DNA of 64,000 bases, from positions 62,001 through 126,000 of the forward strand of contig NZ_PPXY01000019.1 of the NCBI RefSeq assembly GCF_021655115.1. The letters are read 5' to 3'. Numbering within the stretch: position 1 is the first letter of the stretch; each line of letters opens with the position of its first letter. Position numbers and translations under genes: made by a program. The DNA comes from Clostridium sp. Cult3 (GTDB lineage: Bacteria; Bacillota; Clostridia; Tissierellales; Tepidimicrobiaceae). This document shows positions 8,528-18,252 of this stretch, piece by piece. Below the pieces are notes generated by a model. The model had not been told where the DNA came from. It made no database searches and saw only the letters and a program-made list of their open reading frames with translations.

Positions 8528-10117
8528 TTAATTTTTAGGATTAGCCGGTTCTACTTTTACCTTAAAACCCTTTATCCTTTTATTGTTTAAACTTCTAACC
8601 ACTTGACCTAAATATTCTTCTGGAACTTCTACAAATGTAAATTTGTCATACATATCAATATTTCCTACCATTTTCCTTGACAGGCTGGTTTCATTTAATA
8701 TTGCTCCTAAAATATGTCGTGGACTTACGCCTTTTCTCCTACCTATATTGATATATATCCTTCCCATAGACTTAATACCTATGTCTCCATAGTCCACTGC
8801 TTCTAATTCCTTATGACTATCCAATTTGCTATTTATCAAATAAAACTTCAATAAAGCTGCTGCTATATCAAAGGAATCGTAATCATCTTCCAATAAAGTA
8901 TGGACCATACTTTCATATTTACCTAGTTCTCCTTTGTCTATTTCCTCTTTTATTCTATCTAATAGTATATCTGTCTGTTTTTCTTCTATATCCTTTAGAG
9001 TAGGTAGATCTTTTCTGGTTATTTTAGTTTTTGTATATCTTTGAATGTCCTTTATTCTGTATATGTCTCTACCAACTACAAGACTAAAGGCCATGCCTTC
9101 TCGCCCTGCTCTAGCAGTCCTACCAATTCTATGAACATAGTATTCTTCATCCTGGGGAATATCATAGTTAAACACTATATCTATGTCATCTACATCTATA
9201 CCTCTAGCTGCTACATCAGTAGCTACCAATATGTCAATGTTTCCAGACCTGAACTTGTTCATTACTTTATCCCTTTGAGGTTGCTTTAAATCACCATGGA
9301 GTCCATCAGCAAAGTAACCTCTACCCTGCAATTCAATAGTTAGTTCATCTACCCTTTTTTTAGTATTACAAAATACTATAGAAAGCTTGGGATTATATAT
9401 ATCTATTAGTCTACATAGTATTTCTGTCTTCATATGTTCCTTTAGTTCGAAATAATATTGCTCTACCTTAGGCACTGTCAATTCCTTATGAACCACTTTA
9501 ATGATCTCAGGGGATTTCTGATATCTCTTCGCAAATTTTACTATTTCATTTGGCATAGTAGCAGAAAAAAATACGGTTTGTCGTTCTTCTGGCATACGAT
9601 TCATTATCCATTCTATATCATCCCTAAATCCCATATCAAACATCTCATCTGCTTCATCTAATACTATTGTGCCTATATTTTCAAGTTTAAGGGTTTTCCT
9701 CCTAATATGATCCATTACCCTACCTGGAGTACCAACTACGATCTGAACACCTTTTTTTAATGCTTTTATCTGCCGATTAATTGGTTGACCTCCGTAGACT
9801 GGAAGTACAAATATATCCTTTTTATACTTGGATAATCTTTTTATTTCCTCGGCTACTTGGATAGAAAGTTCCCTAGTTGGGCACAAGACTATAGCTTGTA
9901 GTCTCCTATCCTCATCTTTGCATTTTTCAATAATTGGTATCCCAAAAGCGGCAGTCTTCCCAGTTCCTGTTTGTGCCTGACCTATTATATCCAATCCATT
10001 AAGCATACTAGGTATAGCTTGAGATTGGATAGGTGACATCTCTTCAAATCCCATATCGGAAATGGCTCTTTGAATCTCTTCTGAGAGATTCATTTCTTCA
10101 AATCTTAATTTTTTCAT
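8528..10117 (-). CDS. DEAD-box ATP-dependent RNA helicase with DbpA-type RNA-binding tail
   Basis: ATP-dependent RNA unwinding enzyme, 529 residues. Visible motifs are the Q-motif region, Walker A AQTGTGKT (48-55), PTRE, GG, TPGR, DEAD (154-157), SAT, and in the second RecA domain ARGID and HRIGRTARAG. The last 80 residues (from about 447) resemble the DbpA RNA-recognition domain, which in Bacillus YxiN/DeaD targets 23S rRNA, so a role in ribosome assembly or cold adaptation is likely. The ATG is 11-13 bases behind AGGAAGG, a somewhat long spacing. It appears monocistronic. Confidence 0.92.
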   Translation of the reverse strand: MKKLRFEEMNLSEEIQRAISDMGFEEMSPIQSQAIPSMLNGLDIIGQAQTGTGKTAAFGIPIIEKCKDEDRRLQAIVLCPTRELSIQVAEEIKRLSKYKKDIFVLPVYGGQPINRQIKALKKGVQIVVGTPGRVMDHIRRKTLKLENIGTIVLDEADEMFDMGFRDDIEWIMNRMPEERQTVFFSATMPNEIVKFAKRYQKSPEIIKVVHKELTVPKVEQYYFELKEHMKTEILCRLIDIYNPKLSIVFCNTKKRVDELTIELQGRGYFADGLHGDLKQPQRDKVMNKFRSGNIDILVATDVAARGIDVDDIDIVFNYDIPQDEEYYVHRIGRTARAGREGMAFSLVVGRDIYRIKDIQRYTKTKITRKDLPTLKDIEEKQTDILLDRIKEEIDKGELGKYESMVHTLLEDDYDSFDIAAALLKFYLINSKLDSHKELEAVDYGDIGIKSMGRIYINIGRRKGVSPRHILGAILNETSLSRKMVGNIDMYDKFTFVEVPEEYLGQVVRSLNNKRIKGFKVKVEPANPKN

Positions 10118-10295
10118 CTATTTAATACATCCTTCCTCATTTTATCCAGCCTATCAAGTATATATATAATATGCCTTATTTGCAAGGAAAATATTTTAAT
10201 TTCTTTTGAATTTAAGCAATAAAATGAATTTAGTCCATTTGGCGTTTTATGATATAATATTAAAAATAAAATCATCACTAATAGGAGGAATGCAT

Positions 10296-10697
10296 ATGCT
10301 ATACGAGTTGATTGAAAAAGACTTTGGAGAAAAAGAAAATTATAATTGTGCTGAAAAAATTTTGTACGGTGCAAACAAAGCCTATAATCTAGGTCTAGAT
10401 AAAGATGCATTAAAACTGTCGGCAGCTTTTGGTGGAGGAATGGGGATAGAATCCATATGTGGCGCATTAACTGGAGCGGTTATGGCCATCAGCAGTAAAT
10501 ACGTGGAAAATATAGCTCATGAGGATAAAGAAATAAAAAATTTAACTAAGCAATTATTTAAAAGATATGAAGATGAAATGGGAAGCATTCGATGTGATGA
10601 ATTAAAAGCCAAGTACAAAAAAGAGGATATTGGTTGTAAATATGTTATTCTAAGGGCAGCTAAAATATTAGATACAATAGTAGAAGAAAATATGTAA
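10296..10697 (+). CDS. C_GCAxxG_C_C family protein (putative redox protein)
   Basis: Small cytoplasmic protein of 133 residues. The conserved pattern of this family is visible: an early Cys (NCAE), the glycine-rich segment with CGALTGA around residues 47-58, then a Cys in IRCDELK and a Cys in GCKYVI near the end. These Cys are thought to be redox-active or metal binding; the exact function is unknown. The ATG at 10296 lies seven bases behind AGGAGG (10283-10288); an ATG six bases earlier is too close to it. A terminator follows at once, so the gene is a single unit. Confidence 0.8.
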   Translation: MLYELIEKDFGEKENYNCAEKILYGANKAYNLGLDKDALKLSAAFGGGMGIESICGALTGAVMAISSKYVENIAHEDKEIKNLTKQLFKRYEDEMGSIRCDELKAKYKKEDIGCKYVILRAAKILDTIVEENM

Positions 10698-10700
10698 CTC

Positions 10701-10732
10701 AAAAGGTCAAGCTGATTCGCTTGACCTTTTTT
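10701..10732 (+). terminator. intrinsic terminator
   Basis: Perfect 12-pair stem (aaaaggtcaagc with gcttgacctttt), six-base loop, then a U run; directly after the stop of the C_GCAxxG_C_C gene. Confidence 0.9.
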
Positions 10733-10821
10733 GAATATAAAAAAGGATTTTTGATGTCTATGTAGAATAGTATAATGTGACATGTTTGAAACAAAGTTTT
10801 TAGAAAGAGGGGAATACAGCT

Positions 10822-11727
10822 GTGGATAAGAAAGACAATTCAAAGATCTGCATAATGATAATTCCTCATGCGGAAAAGGTTAAGAGGATTACCATATCTA
10901 GGTGGATTCCTAAGGCCATCATTATATCCATCACTGCAGTCGTCATAGCAATTTTTATATCTTTTAACAATATGTCTTTAACTAACTCAATTTTACAGCA
11001 GAAATACGATAATAAGGTATTAGAGATAAGCAGCTTAGAAAAAGAAAATAGGGATAAAACTGACGAATTAAAAAAATTAAAAACTCAAAATATGGAATTG
11101 TATGGTATCACCAACGAGGTAGAAAATAAATTAGCTGAAATTGATAAATTACAGAGACAATTAGAGAAAATGGCCGGTATAAAAAGTCCTTCAAGAGGAG
11201 GAAGTATTGGTAGGGACATTAGGCCTGAGAAATTAGAACCTAAAATCGAAATGGAGGTGTTAAAAGAAACATTAGAAGATAAGGAAAAAGAACTAGCAAT
11301 CTTTATCCAGGATCTAGAGGAAAGATTTGAATATCTAGAAAGGGTTCCCGATCTATGGCCAGCTGCAGGAAGGCTTACTTCTGGCTTTGGAAATAGGAGA
11401 AACCCCTTTGGAAGGGGCATACGATTCCATCAAGGGATAGATATAGCCAATTCTTCAGGGACAAATATAAAAGCAGCAGCCAAAGGTATCGTAACCTTTG
11501 CAGGTAACAAAGCAGGATATGGTAAGGTAATAATTATCGATCATGGCAATGAATACAATAGCTTATATGGTCACAATCGAAAATTATTAGTAGATGTAGG
11601 GGACGAAGTGGAAAAGGGACAAGTCATAGCAAAAATGGGGAGTACCGGTAGGAGTACAGGGCCCCATCTTCACTTTGAAGTACATAAAAATGGGAATCCA
11701 ATAAATCCATTAGATATATTGAAATAA
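10822..11727 (+). CDS. membrane-anchored M23 (LytM) peptidoglycan endopeptidase
   Basis: Cell-wall hydrolase of 301 residues. A short cytoplasmic tail is followed by one membrane helix (about 31-48), a coiled coil (about 55-115 and 143-172), and a C-terminal LytM domain with the zinc ligands His203 and Asp207 (HQGID) and the HxH motif His282-His284 (PHLHFEV), so the catalytic domain looks intact. The start is GTG at 10822 behind AGAGGGG. The bactofilin gene begins 17 bases later; pairs of M23 peptidase and bactofilin are a known arrangement in which the scaffold positions the hydrolase. Confidence 0.9.
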   Translation: MDKKDNSKICIMIIPHAEKVKRITISRWIPKAIIISITAVVIAIFISFNNMSLTNSILQQKYDNKVLEISSLEKENRDKTDELKKLKTQNMELYGITNEVENKLAEIDKLQRQLEKMAGIKSPSRGGSIGRDIRPEKLEPKIEMEVLKETLEDKEKELAIFIQDLEERFEYLERVPDLWPAAGRLTSGFGNRRNPFGRGIRFHQGIDIANSSGTNIKAAAKGIVTFAGNKAGYGKVIIIDHGNEYNSLYGHNRKLLVDVGDEVEKGQVIAKMGSTGRSTGPHLHFEVHKNGNPINPLDILK

Positions 11728-11744
11728 TATATTGGGGGTATAAT

Positions 11745-12143
11745 ATGGTGTTTAGCAAGAAGAAAGAAGTTACTATAGATATTGACTCCTTAATCGGTGA
11801 AAATATAAAAGTAATAGGAAAAATAGAAGGTCAGGGAAATCTTAGGGTTGACGGACTAATTGAGGGAGATATTGATTACCAAGGAGATATAGTTATAGGA
11901 GAGACAGGCAAAGTTAAAGGCAATATATCCTGCGTCAATCTATCCCTAGCAGGAGCAGTAGAAGGCAATATTAAATCAAAATCTGGACTAACTATTCTCC
12001 CTAACGGAAGATTAGTTGGAGATACAGAAGTTTCAAATCTAATAATCCATGAAAATGCTTATTTTGATGGCAATTGTAAGATGACAGATGAAAATAGTAA
12101 GATAAAAAATTCAAGCCCACAGTATAAGGAAAAATCGAAATAA
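11745..12143 (+). CDS. bactofilin (polymer-forming cytoskeletal protein)
   Basis: Bactofilins form nucleotide-independent filaments at the membrane. The 132-residue protein has the short polar N-terminus, then a repeating right-handed beta-helix pattern from about 20 to 110 with the typical RVDGLIEGDI, IGETGKVKGNI and LPNGRLVGD turns, and a polar tail. GGGGG precedes the ATG. It is encoded 17 bases after the LytM peptidase, so it probably localises that enzyme during wall growth or sporulation. Confidence 0.9.
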   Translation: MVFSKKKEVTIDIDSLIGENIKVIGKIEGQGNLRVDGLIEGDIDYQGDIVIGETGKVKGNISCVNLSLAGAVEGNIKSKSGLTILPNGRLVGDTEVSNLIIHENAYFDGNCKMTDENSKIKNSSPQYKEKSK

Positions 12144-12173
12144 ATCTATTTTGAATCCAAGGAGGCCTTATAC

Positions 12174-13040
12174 ATGATAAAGACAAATAAGGATAGACTG
12201 GTGATTCAATCGGTACAGGGTAAAATCCACAGCCCAACAGTTGCTAACAATCCCTATAGAATTGATAGGGAAGGTTTAGCACATATCCTACCAGCTACTG
12301 GGGGCATCTCCTATAATGTGAAAATAGGGGATTCCTGTATGAAATGGGTAGGAGACCATATTGAACCTGGAGTTAGCATTAAAAACGACGATCGTGCAGA
12401 AAACAACGCCCTAATGCTTTTAGCCTGCATTGGAAATGAAGCTAAAGTGATTACTGGGGAAGCTAAGGGCGCCAAAGGTTTTGTAACCGGTATGCACGGG
12501 GGAATTGACCATACACTTATATATTTTAAAGATGAGGATTTGGAAAATATGGCTATTGGCGATACAATCCTTGTAAAAGCCCATGGGCAAGGTTTAGCTA
12601 TAGAAGGACATGAAGATATTAAATGTATGAATATAGATCCTTACCTATTGGAAAAGTTAGACATAAAGAAAAGTTCCAATGGAACTTTAAAGGTACCTGT
12701 GGTTACGGAAATACCCGCTTATTTAATGGGTTCTGGCGTAGGAAGCTCCACTGCATTTTCAGGGGATTATGATATTATGACTGGAGACGAAGATGCAAAT
12801 AGAGAATTTGGTATAAACAAGCTTAGATTTGGAGATCTAGTACTGCTAAGGGACTGCGATAATACCAATGGTCGCCAATATCTAAAAGGTTCCGTATCCA
12901 TAGGAGTAATAGTCCACAGTGACTGTATTAAATCTGGTCATGGCCCCGGGGTTACGGTTATCATGAGCTCTAAAACTTCCAATATAGAAGGAGTTATAGA
13001 CGAAAAAGCCAATATAGGCCATTATTTAGGAATTCTTTAA
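12174..13040 (+). CDS. DUF4438 domain protein
   Basis: A 288-residue soluble protein that I match to DUF4438, a family of unknown function also known from Thermotogales. The HSPTVANNPYRIDREGL opening, the GDHIEPGVSIKND block and the glycine-rich centre (VTGMHGGIDHTL; GSGVGSSTAFSGDYDIMTGD) are its recognisable parts. There is no signal peptide or membrane segment. AAGGAGG lies at good distance from the ATG. It follows bactofilin by 30 bases and may be co-transcribed with it; a functional link to the wall is not implied. Confidence 0.7.
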   Translation: MIKTNKDRLVIQSVQGKIHSPTVANNPYRIDREGLAHILPATGGISYNVKIGDSCMKWVGDHIEPGVSIKNDDRAENNALMLLACIGNEAKVITGEAKGAKGFVTGMHGGIDHTLIYFKDEDLENMAIGDTILVKAHGQGLAIEGHEDIKCMNIDPYLLEKLDIKKSSNGTLKVPVVTEIPAYLMGSGVGSSTAFSGDYDIMTGDEDANREFGINKLRFGDLVLLRDCDNTNGRQYLKGSVSIGVIVHSDCIKSGHGPGVTVIMSSKTSNIEGVIDEKANIGHYLGIL

Positions 13041-13048
13041 TATAAATG

Positions 13049-13080
13049 AAAGCTTATGCTATTTCATAGCATAAGCTTTT
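13049..13080. terminator. bidirectional terminator
   Basis: A 14-pair perfect stem (aaagcttatgctat with its complement, loop ttc) separates the convergent DUF4438 and jetC genes; A and T runs flank both sides. Confidence 0.85.
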
Positions 13081-13088
13081 ATATTGCA

Positions 13089-16000
13089 TCATATTTCAAA
13101 CAAACTCAATTGCTCCCTGTCCCCTATTCTTTCTATTGCCATTGGATCATTGTCCTTAAAAAATGCATAGTTTATGCTTTTTTCTTTGGTCAATATAGAT
13201 GTATCCCCTTCCATTGAAGGCCTAAGCTTACAGCTATAGACTACGGGGAAATAATCCCTTATAAACCTTCCTTCTCCATGGGCGGTTAATGCTATGAACT
13301 GGAATCCTAGTTGCTCTGCTATAAAAAATACTGGACTTAATACATGGTCGCTAGAAGCTTTACCAAAGGGATTATCCATGATAACAGTCCCATGCCTTTT
13401 TTGATTGGGAAGTATATGTTGTTTCTTTTCAGCGACATAGTTTAATACCCCTAGGAAAAGAGCCATATTCTTGCTCCACTTTTCTCCACCAGACCATAGA
13501 TTGGAACTTTCCCAGGCATAATACATATTGCTTATCTTGCCATCATTAGTAACCTTTCTACACCTTACTTTTATCTCCTTGCCTCCCATTATATTCGTCA
13601 ATAGCTGCTTAGATTGAAACCATGTTTCTATAGCCTTTTTTACTTTTCCTTGATCTTCTCTTCCCTCTTCATCTAAAAACTCTTCCTTCTCTAGATTGCC
13701 AATCATCCAATCTACATATCTCCTTACTTCTTCTTTTCCTTCTTCCTCCTCCCAGGTGGGTACCTGGATTTGAAATATTTCTTTCCAATCATCTTCTAAT
13801 TTTACCCTGGTATTCTTAGGTATAGACCTTAACTCATCAGCCAATGTGTTTAGATAAGTATAAAGGTATTGAATAAACTGATTAAGCTCCCTATCATGCT
13901 CCATCATGTTCTTTTCATGTATCCTTATAGCCCGGTTTATGGTCCTATTCATATTTTTTTGCCAATCCAAAATTTCATCAAAGGTATCCTTGTTCCTAAT
14001 ACCAGATGCTGCCATCTCCCTCAATCTTACGTCCTTTACATTGACATTTAAAAACTGAATAAATTGATTACCATCCCTGATCACCTTTTCCCTTTTGGCC
14101 TCTAAATCCCTAGTTAACTTCTCCATTTCTTCAAACATTTTAGATACAATGCCTTCCCTATCATAAGGGAGGTTTTGCTCTATATCTGAGGATAGTATGG
14201 CTTCCTCAATGTTTTCTATTAAAAATTCATATTTGCCATTTTTTATGTCCATATTCTTAATATTATCTTGAATTTCCTCCAATTGTTCTTTTAACCTTTC
14301 ATAGCTTGTTTCTATATATGTCTGTTTTTCATCTAATTGTAATTCTTCTTCAGCTAATTGTTTTTTTACACTAGGCAAAGGCTGTGTAAAGTTGACGATT
14401 TCTTCAAATTCTTCATGGAAACTGCTCAACCTTTCTTCGTATATATATTTTCTGTGCTTGTATAGATCCTCTTTTTCATTTAAATATGGTAATATCTTAT
14501 CGATTTCTTCCTTGAAGCCTCTAATATCTTTCAATAGTCCTTGTATCCATATACTCCCATTATAAGGGTATTCCACATCTTCATCTACGGGATAGTTGGC
14601 ACTAGCATACTTCCTCCTTAACTGCTCCTCATATTCAGCCTTAATATTCTGTGTCTCCTTCAATTCTCTTACTATTTCTGGCCTACCTTTTTGTCTCTCC
14701 AATAATCTATCCTTTATATATTCTCTTTCTTCCAAAATGCTATCCTTATTCAAATTTCTGAATAAAGGCTTAAAATCCTCCACCTCTCTATAGTAAGGAT
14801 TGGTCAGTATATCATGTATCTGATTGTCTATATCCCTTATTCCTTCCTCCACCTCACGGATTACAGCTTCTTTCCCATCCCTATCCTTTTTTTGCCTCAA
14901 TATATCCTTTTCTACAAGGATTAATTGTTCATTTTTTTGGTATAATAAATTATTTATCCTCTCCCTATCTTTAGCCTTTTCAAAATAATCTAATGCTTTT
15001 TCAATCCTCCTGTCTAAATAATTGGCCTCCTGTTCCAAGTCCTTCATCTTAGTCTGATAATCGTCTATTTCCCTATCTATTAAACCACTTTCTTTCCGTT
15101 TTTCATCCAATAGATTCCTCTTATTATGCAGTTTATCCTTTAAGCTTTTTACCTCTTCTACTAATTGAATATATTCATCATAGGGATATTTTAATAAGAA
15201 TTCCGTAGTTTTAACTAAAATGTCCTGCCAGTACTTTTCTTCTGTCTCTTTTTCCTTTCTGTCCTTCACGGCCTCTTTAACGGACTTTTCCAACCCATTC
15301 TTCCATAGTTGGAATTCTTCCTTATCTACATTATCTTGCCATATACGAGGATAAATATATCTTTCTTCTATTTTCCCCTTTCCCAGCAGCATATTAGATG
15401 CTTCTTCCTGGGATAGAATCAATATAGGAAGTGTAAGTCTTTCCCTTTGTTCCTCTATCTTTTTATATAGCTTCCCTACCTCCCCTTCTGATGTTATGAC
15501 AGCTAAGGCCCATAAAGGATATGCCATATATATTTCTTCTATGTTCTTATTTAAATTTGCTGCCCCTTTCTCTATATATCTAGTACCAATCTCCAATAGA
15601 TTAAATTGGTTTCTCCAGCTATTCACCCACTCTTCAAGAAGTGGTTCCCCAGTGAAGTACTCATTTTCACCATAGTAATCCAACAGCCTATAAGATATTC
15701 TTTCCTTCTCCAGTAACTTCTCTTTTTCATTTCTAGTTCGCTCTAACCGCTCCTCCATATACTGACTTATAGACCGTTGTTTTAAATATATGGAATCTAG
15801 ATAATGCCATTCTAATCTCAATCCCTTTACAGTGGACAATATCTCCCTATGTTTTTCGTCTATGGATTCTAAGTCCCTATCTTTAAGGGTTGTATACTCT
15901 ATAAGCTTTTGGATTTCATCATGGATATTTGAAATTTCAATGGATAGCTGTGCTTTTCTTTCTCTTAGAACCTTTAGCCTTTTCATATAAGATATATTTA

Positions 16001-17534
16001 ATCCCTCGATCTCCTCTGTTCGCTGCCTCCATTTAGGATATTCACCCTCTATAGTCTCTTTTGTAGGATTAGCTAATACATCCTTTTTTATATTTTTCAT
16101 TCTATCCTCTATACCCTTTATTTCCCTTATATCCCCTGCTCTTCCTTCTATAAGATTCTGTTTATTATTCTTTAGCTGTTCTATGTTTTGATGGATTTTT
16201 TGTAGTAGGTCTTGGTATTTATCCCTTTGATTTTCCCAAATAGTCTTCTGTTTTCCCAAATTGACTATTTCCCTTTCAAAATATCCTCTCAGCGTACTAG
16301 AATTTTCTTCTAGTCTATCCTTTAAATCTATAATATCTTCGTCTTCATCCAACTCTTCTAATTGTTTCTTTAATATGCCTATGCGTTCTTCCTTTTGCTT
16401 AATATGGGATTTAAGTTCTGCAATCTCTAAATTTTGTAAGGCATTCTCCTTTGTTTTCAATCTGTTGTCCCAATCCATATACTGAGATTTTATAATTTCA
16501 TATTCATCCCTTGCACCTTCTAATTCCTTGTTTAACAGAGCTAATTCATAGGAGATATTTTTTCTTTTTAACTCATATTTCTTCTCCAACAAAATCTCTT
16601 CCAACCCTTTTATATGATCTATTTCATCCTCAGTTTTTTCCTTCTCCTCCACAAAAAATTTATATATGGATTTTGCCTCCTTCTTTTTACTAAGCATCTT
16701 TTCCTCTACTTCATATAATTTAGTATAAGTAGATACATATTGGGATATTTTTTCTTCTATACTTTTGCTCTCTTCTATTCTCGTCCTAAGCTCTTTATGT
16801 TTTTTAAAATGTTCCCTTTGCCTTTCAAATATTTGAACAAAATCCTCCGTTCCACCTATCAATGTCCCTTCTACTACAGGTATCAACAGTTGATTTACCA
16901 GCTGAGAAGTGGTTTTACAACCATCAAAAAACTTCTCCACATCCCCTTCCGCACCGTTTATATGGGCAATACTCCTCCATTCAGAAGGCACTATGTGGAA
17001 GTTCTCCTCAATATACTGATGAAAATCTTTTATGGTATCAAAGGTATGGGCATTCATCTTCTGGTTCTGCATGTACTGATAGTACTCTTGCATCTCCTGT
17101 CTACTAGCTGGTCTAGTATCTCCTTCCATAGTCTGCTTTACAAAGGGTATATTCTCTATAGAATGATCCTCTCCTGCAGAATAATCATAAGCATATTTTA
17201 AGGATTTTAGCCCTTCTGGAGCTAAAAACAATGTTACTGCCGTAAGGCCATATCTCCTGGGCCTATCATTTAATATCCATTCAATTGCTACATGACTAGC
17301 CCCTCCTTCAAGAGAAAGGGTATCCTTGATCTTCCTCTCTCCTAAACTAGTATGTGGCAATACAGCTTGAAGTGCCGTCTGAATAAGTACCGTCTTCCCT
17401 CCACCATTTGCCAATAGTATTACTCCATTATACCCATCAAATTCAAATATCTCGTCATTAAACCTCTTTCCCCCATTTTCATATATTATATTGGTCAGTC
17501 TAATCCTGGATATAGCCGGCAATATCCTCACCAT
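13089..17534 (-). CDS. jetC: Wadjet JetC, SMC-like ATPase (MksB type)
   Basis: The large SMC-family motor of a Wadjet plasmid-defence complex, 1481 residues. Walker A is ANGGGKT (42-48). Long Glu/Lys-rich coiled coils fill most of about 240-620 and 760-1290 with a hinge-like globular stretch between. The C-terminal head has the signature WSGGEKW (about 1347-1353) and a Walker B strand GTVIMDNPFG in which Asn1388 stands where the catalytic Glu of SMC proteins is expected. It overlaps jetB by 35 bases and its ATG is preceded by AGAGGGAAGGG. In known Wadjets this protein with JetA and JetB extrudes DNA loops to sense small circles, which JetD then cuts. Confidence 0.85.
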   Translation of the reverse strand: MVRILPAISRIRLTNIIYENGGKRFNDEIFEFDGYNGVILLANGGGKTVLIQTALQAVLPHTSLGERKIKDTLSLEGGASHVAIEWILNDRPRRYGLTAVTLFLAPEGLKSLKYAYDYSAGEDHSIENIPFVKQTMEGDTRPASRQEMQEYYQYMQNQKMNAHTFDTIKDFHQYIEENFHIVPSEWRSIAHINGAEGDVEKFFDGCKTTSQLVNQLLIPVVEGTLIGGTEDFVQIFERQREHFKKHKELRTRIEESKSIEEKISQYVSTYTKLYEVEEKMLSKKKEAKSIYKFFVEEKEKTEDEIDHIKGLEEILLEKKYELKRKNISYELALLNKELEGARDEYEIIKSQYMDWDNRLKTKENALQNLEIAELKSHIKQKEERIGILKKQLEELDEDEDIIDLKDRLEENSSTLRGYFEREIVNLGKQKTIWENQRDKYQDLLQKIHQNIEQLKNNKQNLIEGRAGDIREIKGIEDRMKNIKKDVLANPTKETIEGEYPKWRQRTEEIEGLNISYMKRLKVLRERKAQLSIEISNIHDEIQKLIEYTTLKDRDLESIDEKHREILSTVKGLRLEWHYLDSIYLKQRSISQYMEERLERTRNEKEKLLEKERISYRLLDYYGENEYFTGEPLLEEWVNSWRNQFNLLEIGTRYIEKGAANLNKNIEEIYMAYPLWALAVITSEGEVGKLYKKIEEQRERLTLPILILSQEEASNMLLGKGKIEERYIYPRIWQDNVDKEEFQLWKNGLEKSVKEAVKDRKEKETEEKYWQDILVKTTEFLLKYPYDEYIQLVEEVKSLKDKLHNKRNLLDEKRKESGLIDREIDDYQTKMKDLEQEANYLDRRIEKALDYFEKAKDRERINNLLYQKNEQLILVEKDILRQKKDRDGKEAVIREVEEGIRDIDNQIHDILTNPYYREVEDFKPLFRNLNKDSILEEREYIKDRLLERQKGRPEIVRELKETQNIKAEYEEQLRRKYASANYPVDEDVEYPYNGSIWIQGLLKDIRGFKEEIDKILPYLNEKEDLYKHRKYIYEERLSSFHEEFEEIVNFTQPLPSVKKQLAEEELQLDEKQTYIETSYERLKEQLEEIQDNIKNMDIKNGKYEFLIENIEEAILSSDIEQNLPYDREGIVSKMFEEMEKLTRDLEAKREKVIRDGNQFIQFLNVNVKDVRLREMAASGIRNKDTFDEILDWQKNMNRTINRAIRIHEKNMMEHDRELNQFIQYLYTYLNTLADELRSIPKNTRVKLEDDWKEIFQIQVPTWEEEEGKEEVRRYVDWMIGNLEKEEFLDEEGREDQGKVKKAIETWFQSKQLLTNIMGGKEIKVRCRKVTNDGKISNMYYAWESSNLWSGGEKWSKNMALFLGVLNYVAEKKQHILPNQKRHGTVIMDNPFGKASSDHVLSPVFFIAEQLGFQFIALTAHGEGRFIRDYFPVVYSCKLRPSMEGDTSILTKEKSINYAFFKDNDPMAIERIGDREQLSLFEI

Positions 17535-18252
17535 CCCTTCCCTCTAAAGAGTATATAAACTCTAATATCTCCCTATTGTATTCCAGTTCCATAAAGTATC
17601 TTTGGATGATAGCTTTTGCTTTTTCTGTTAACTGGATCTCTTCGTTCCCAATATCTTCTACCAACTCCTGTTCTTCTAAAAATCTCTTCACCACATTCAT
17701 AAAGCTCATCCGACTTATAGTCCTCGCAGTTTGCTGAACATTTTCCTTAATGTCGTCTAATGCATCCCACTTTTCTATTACAGCTATCCAATTGTATTCA
17801 TATTTTCTCTCCAGTTCCATTAATTCCTCTTCATCATAACCTTTTAAAGATAGAATTTTATCGTTTACGCTATTTAGCCAATCCTCCATCTTGATAAAAT
17901 CCCTTGTAGCCTCGGTTGTCTGATAGCTATCATAAAATTCTCCAAATAAAATTATTATTGCCACATACATCATATATATATCTGCATTTACCGCTCTAGA
18001 TGGGAGATGTTTATCTTTTATGGTTTCATTGGATACATGAAAGGGAGAATTTGTAGCTAAAGGTACCATGTATATAAAATCCCCTACTACCAATAAAGTA
18101 CAATCTACTTCCTTGGCAAACATATCCACTAATCCCCTTATAGAATCATCGGCAAGATACAATCTTATATCATCTTTATAGGCTTTGCCATCAATAGCTA
18201 GAGTAGAGTATATCCTAAAAGCCTGTACTACTTGTTCCTGTTCATATAGCAT
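17500..18252 (-). CDS. jetB: Wadjet JetB (MksE/kite-like subunit)
   Basis: A 250-residue all-soluble protein that occupies the position of JetB, the small winged-helix subunit that dimerises on the kleisin. The N-terminal half is mixed helix/strand and the C-terminal half contains a winged-helix-like segment (MNVVKRFLEEQELVEDIGNEEIQLTEKAKAI split across about 195-225). Sequence similarity alone would not have identified it; the call rests on size and on lying between jetA and jetC. The ATG overlaps the jetA stop by 11 bases and follows GGAGGGAGATAGGG. Confidence 0.75.
   Translation of the reverse strand: MLYEQEQVVQAFRIYSTLAIDGKAYKDDIRLYLADDSIRGLVDMFAKEVDCTLLVVGDFIYMVPLATNSPFHVSNETIKDKHLPSRAVNADIYMMYVAIIILFGEFYDSYQTTEATRDFIKMEDWLNSVNDKILSLKGYDEEELMELERKYEYNWIAVIEKWDALDDIKENVQQTARTISRMSFMNVVKRFLEEQELVEDIGNEEIQLTEKAKAIIQRYFMELEYNREILEFIYSLEGRDGEDIAGYIQD

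Noticed and set aside
10114-10467. Leftward 117-codon frame between the helicase and the C_GCAxxG_C_C gene
   Set aside because: Antisense to a clear gene start with AGGAGG, low-complexity translation, no ribosome site.
10821-10829. A perfect TGTGGATAA (DnaA box) at the start codon of the LytM peptidase gene
   Set aside because: Single copy inside the GTG start and first codons; explained by coding sequence and start context, with no second box nearby.
16740-17201. Rightward 153-codon frame inside jetC
   Set aside because: Antisense shadow of the jetC ATPase head, without ribosome site or family resemblance.
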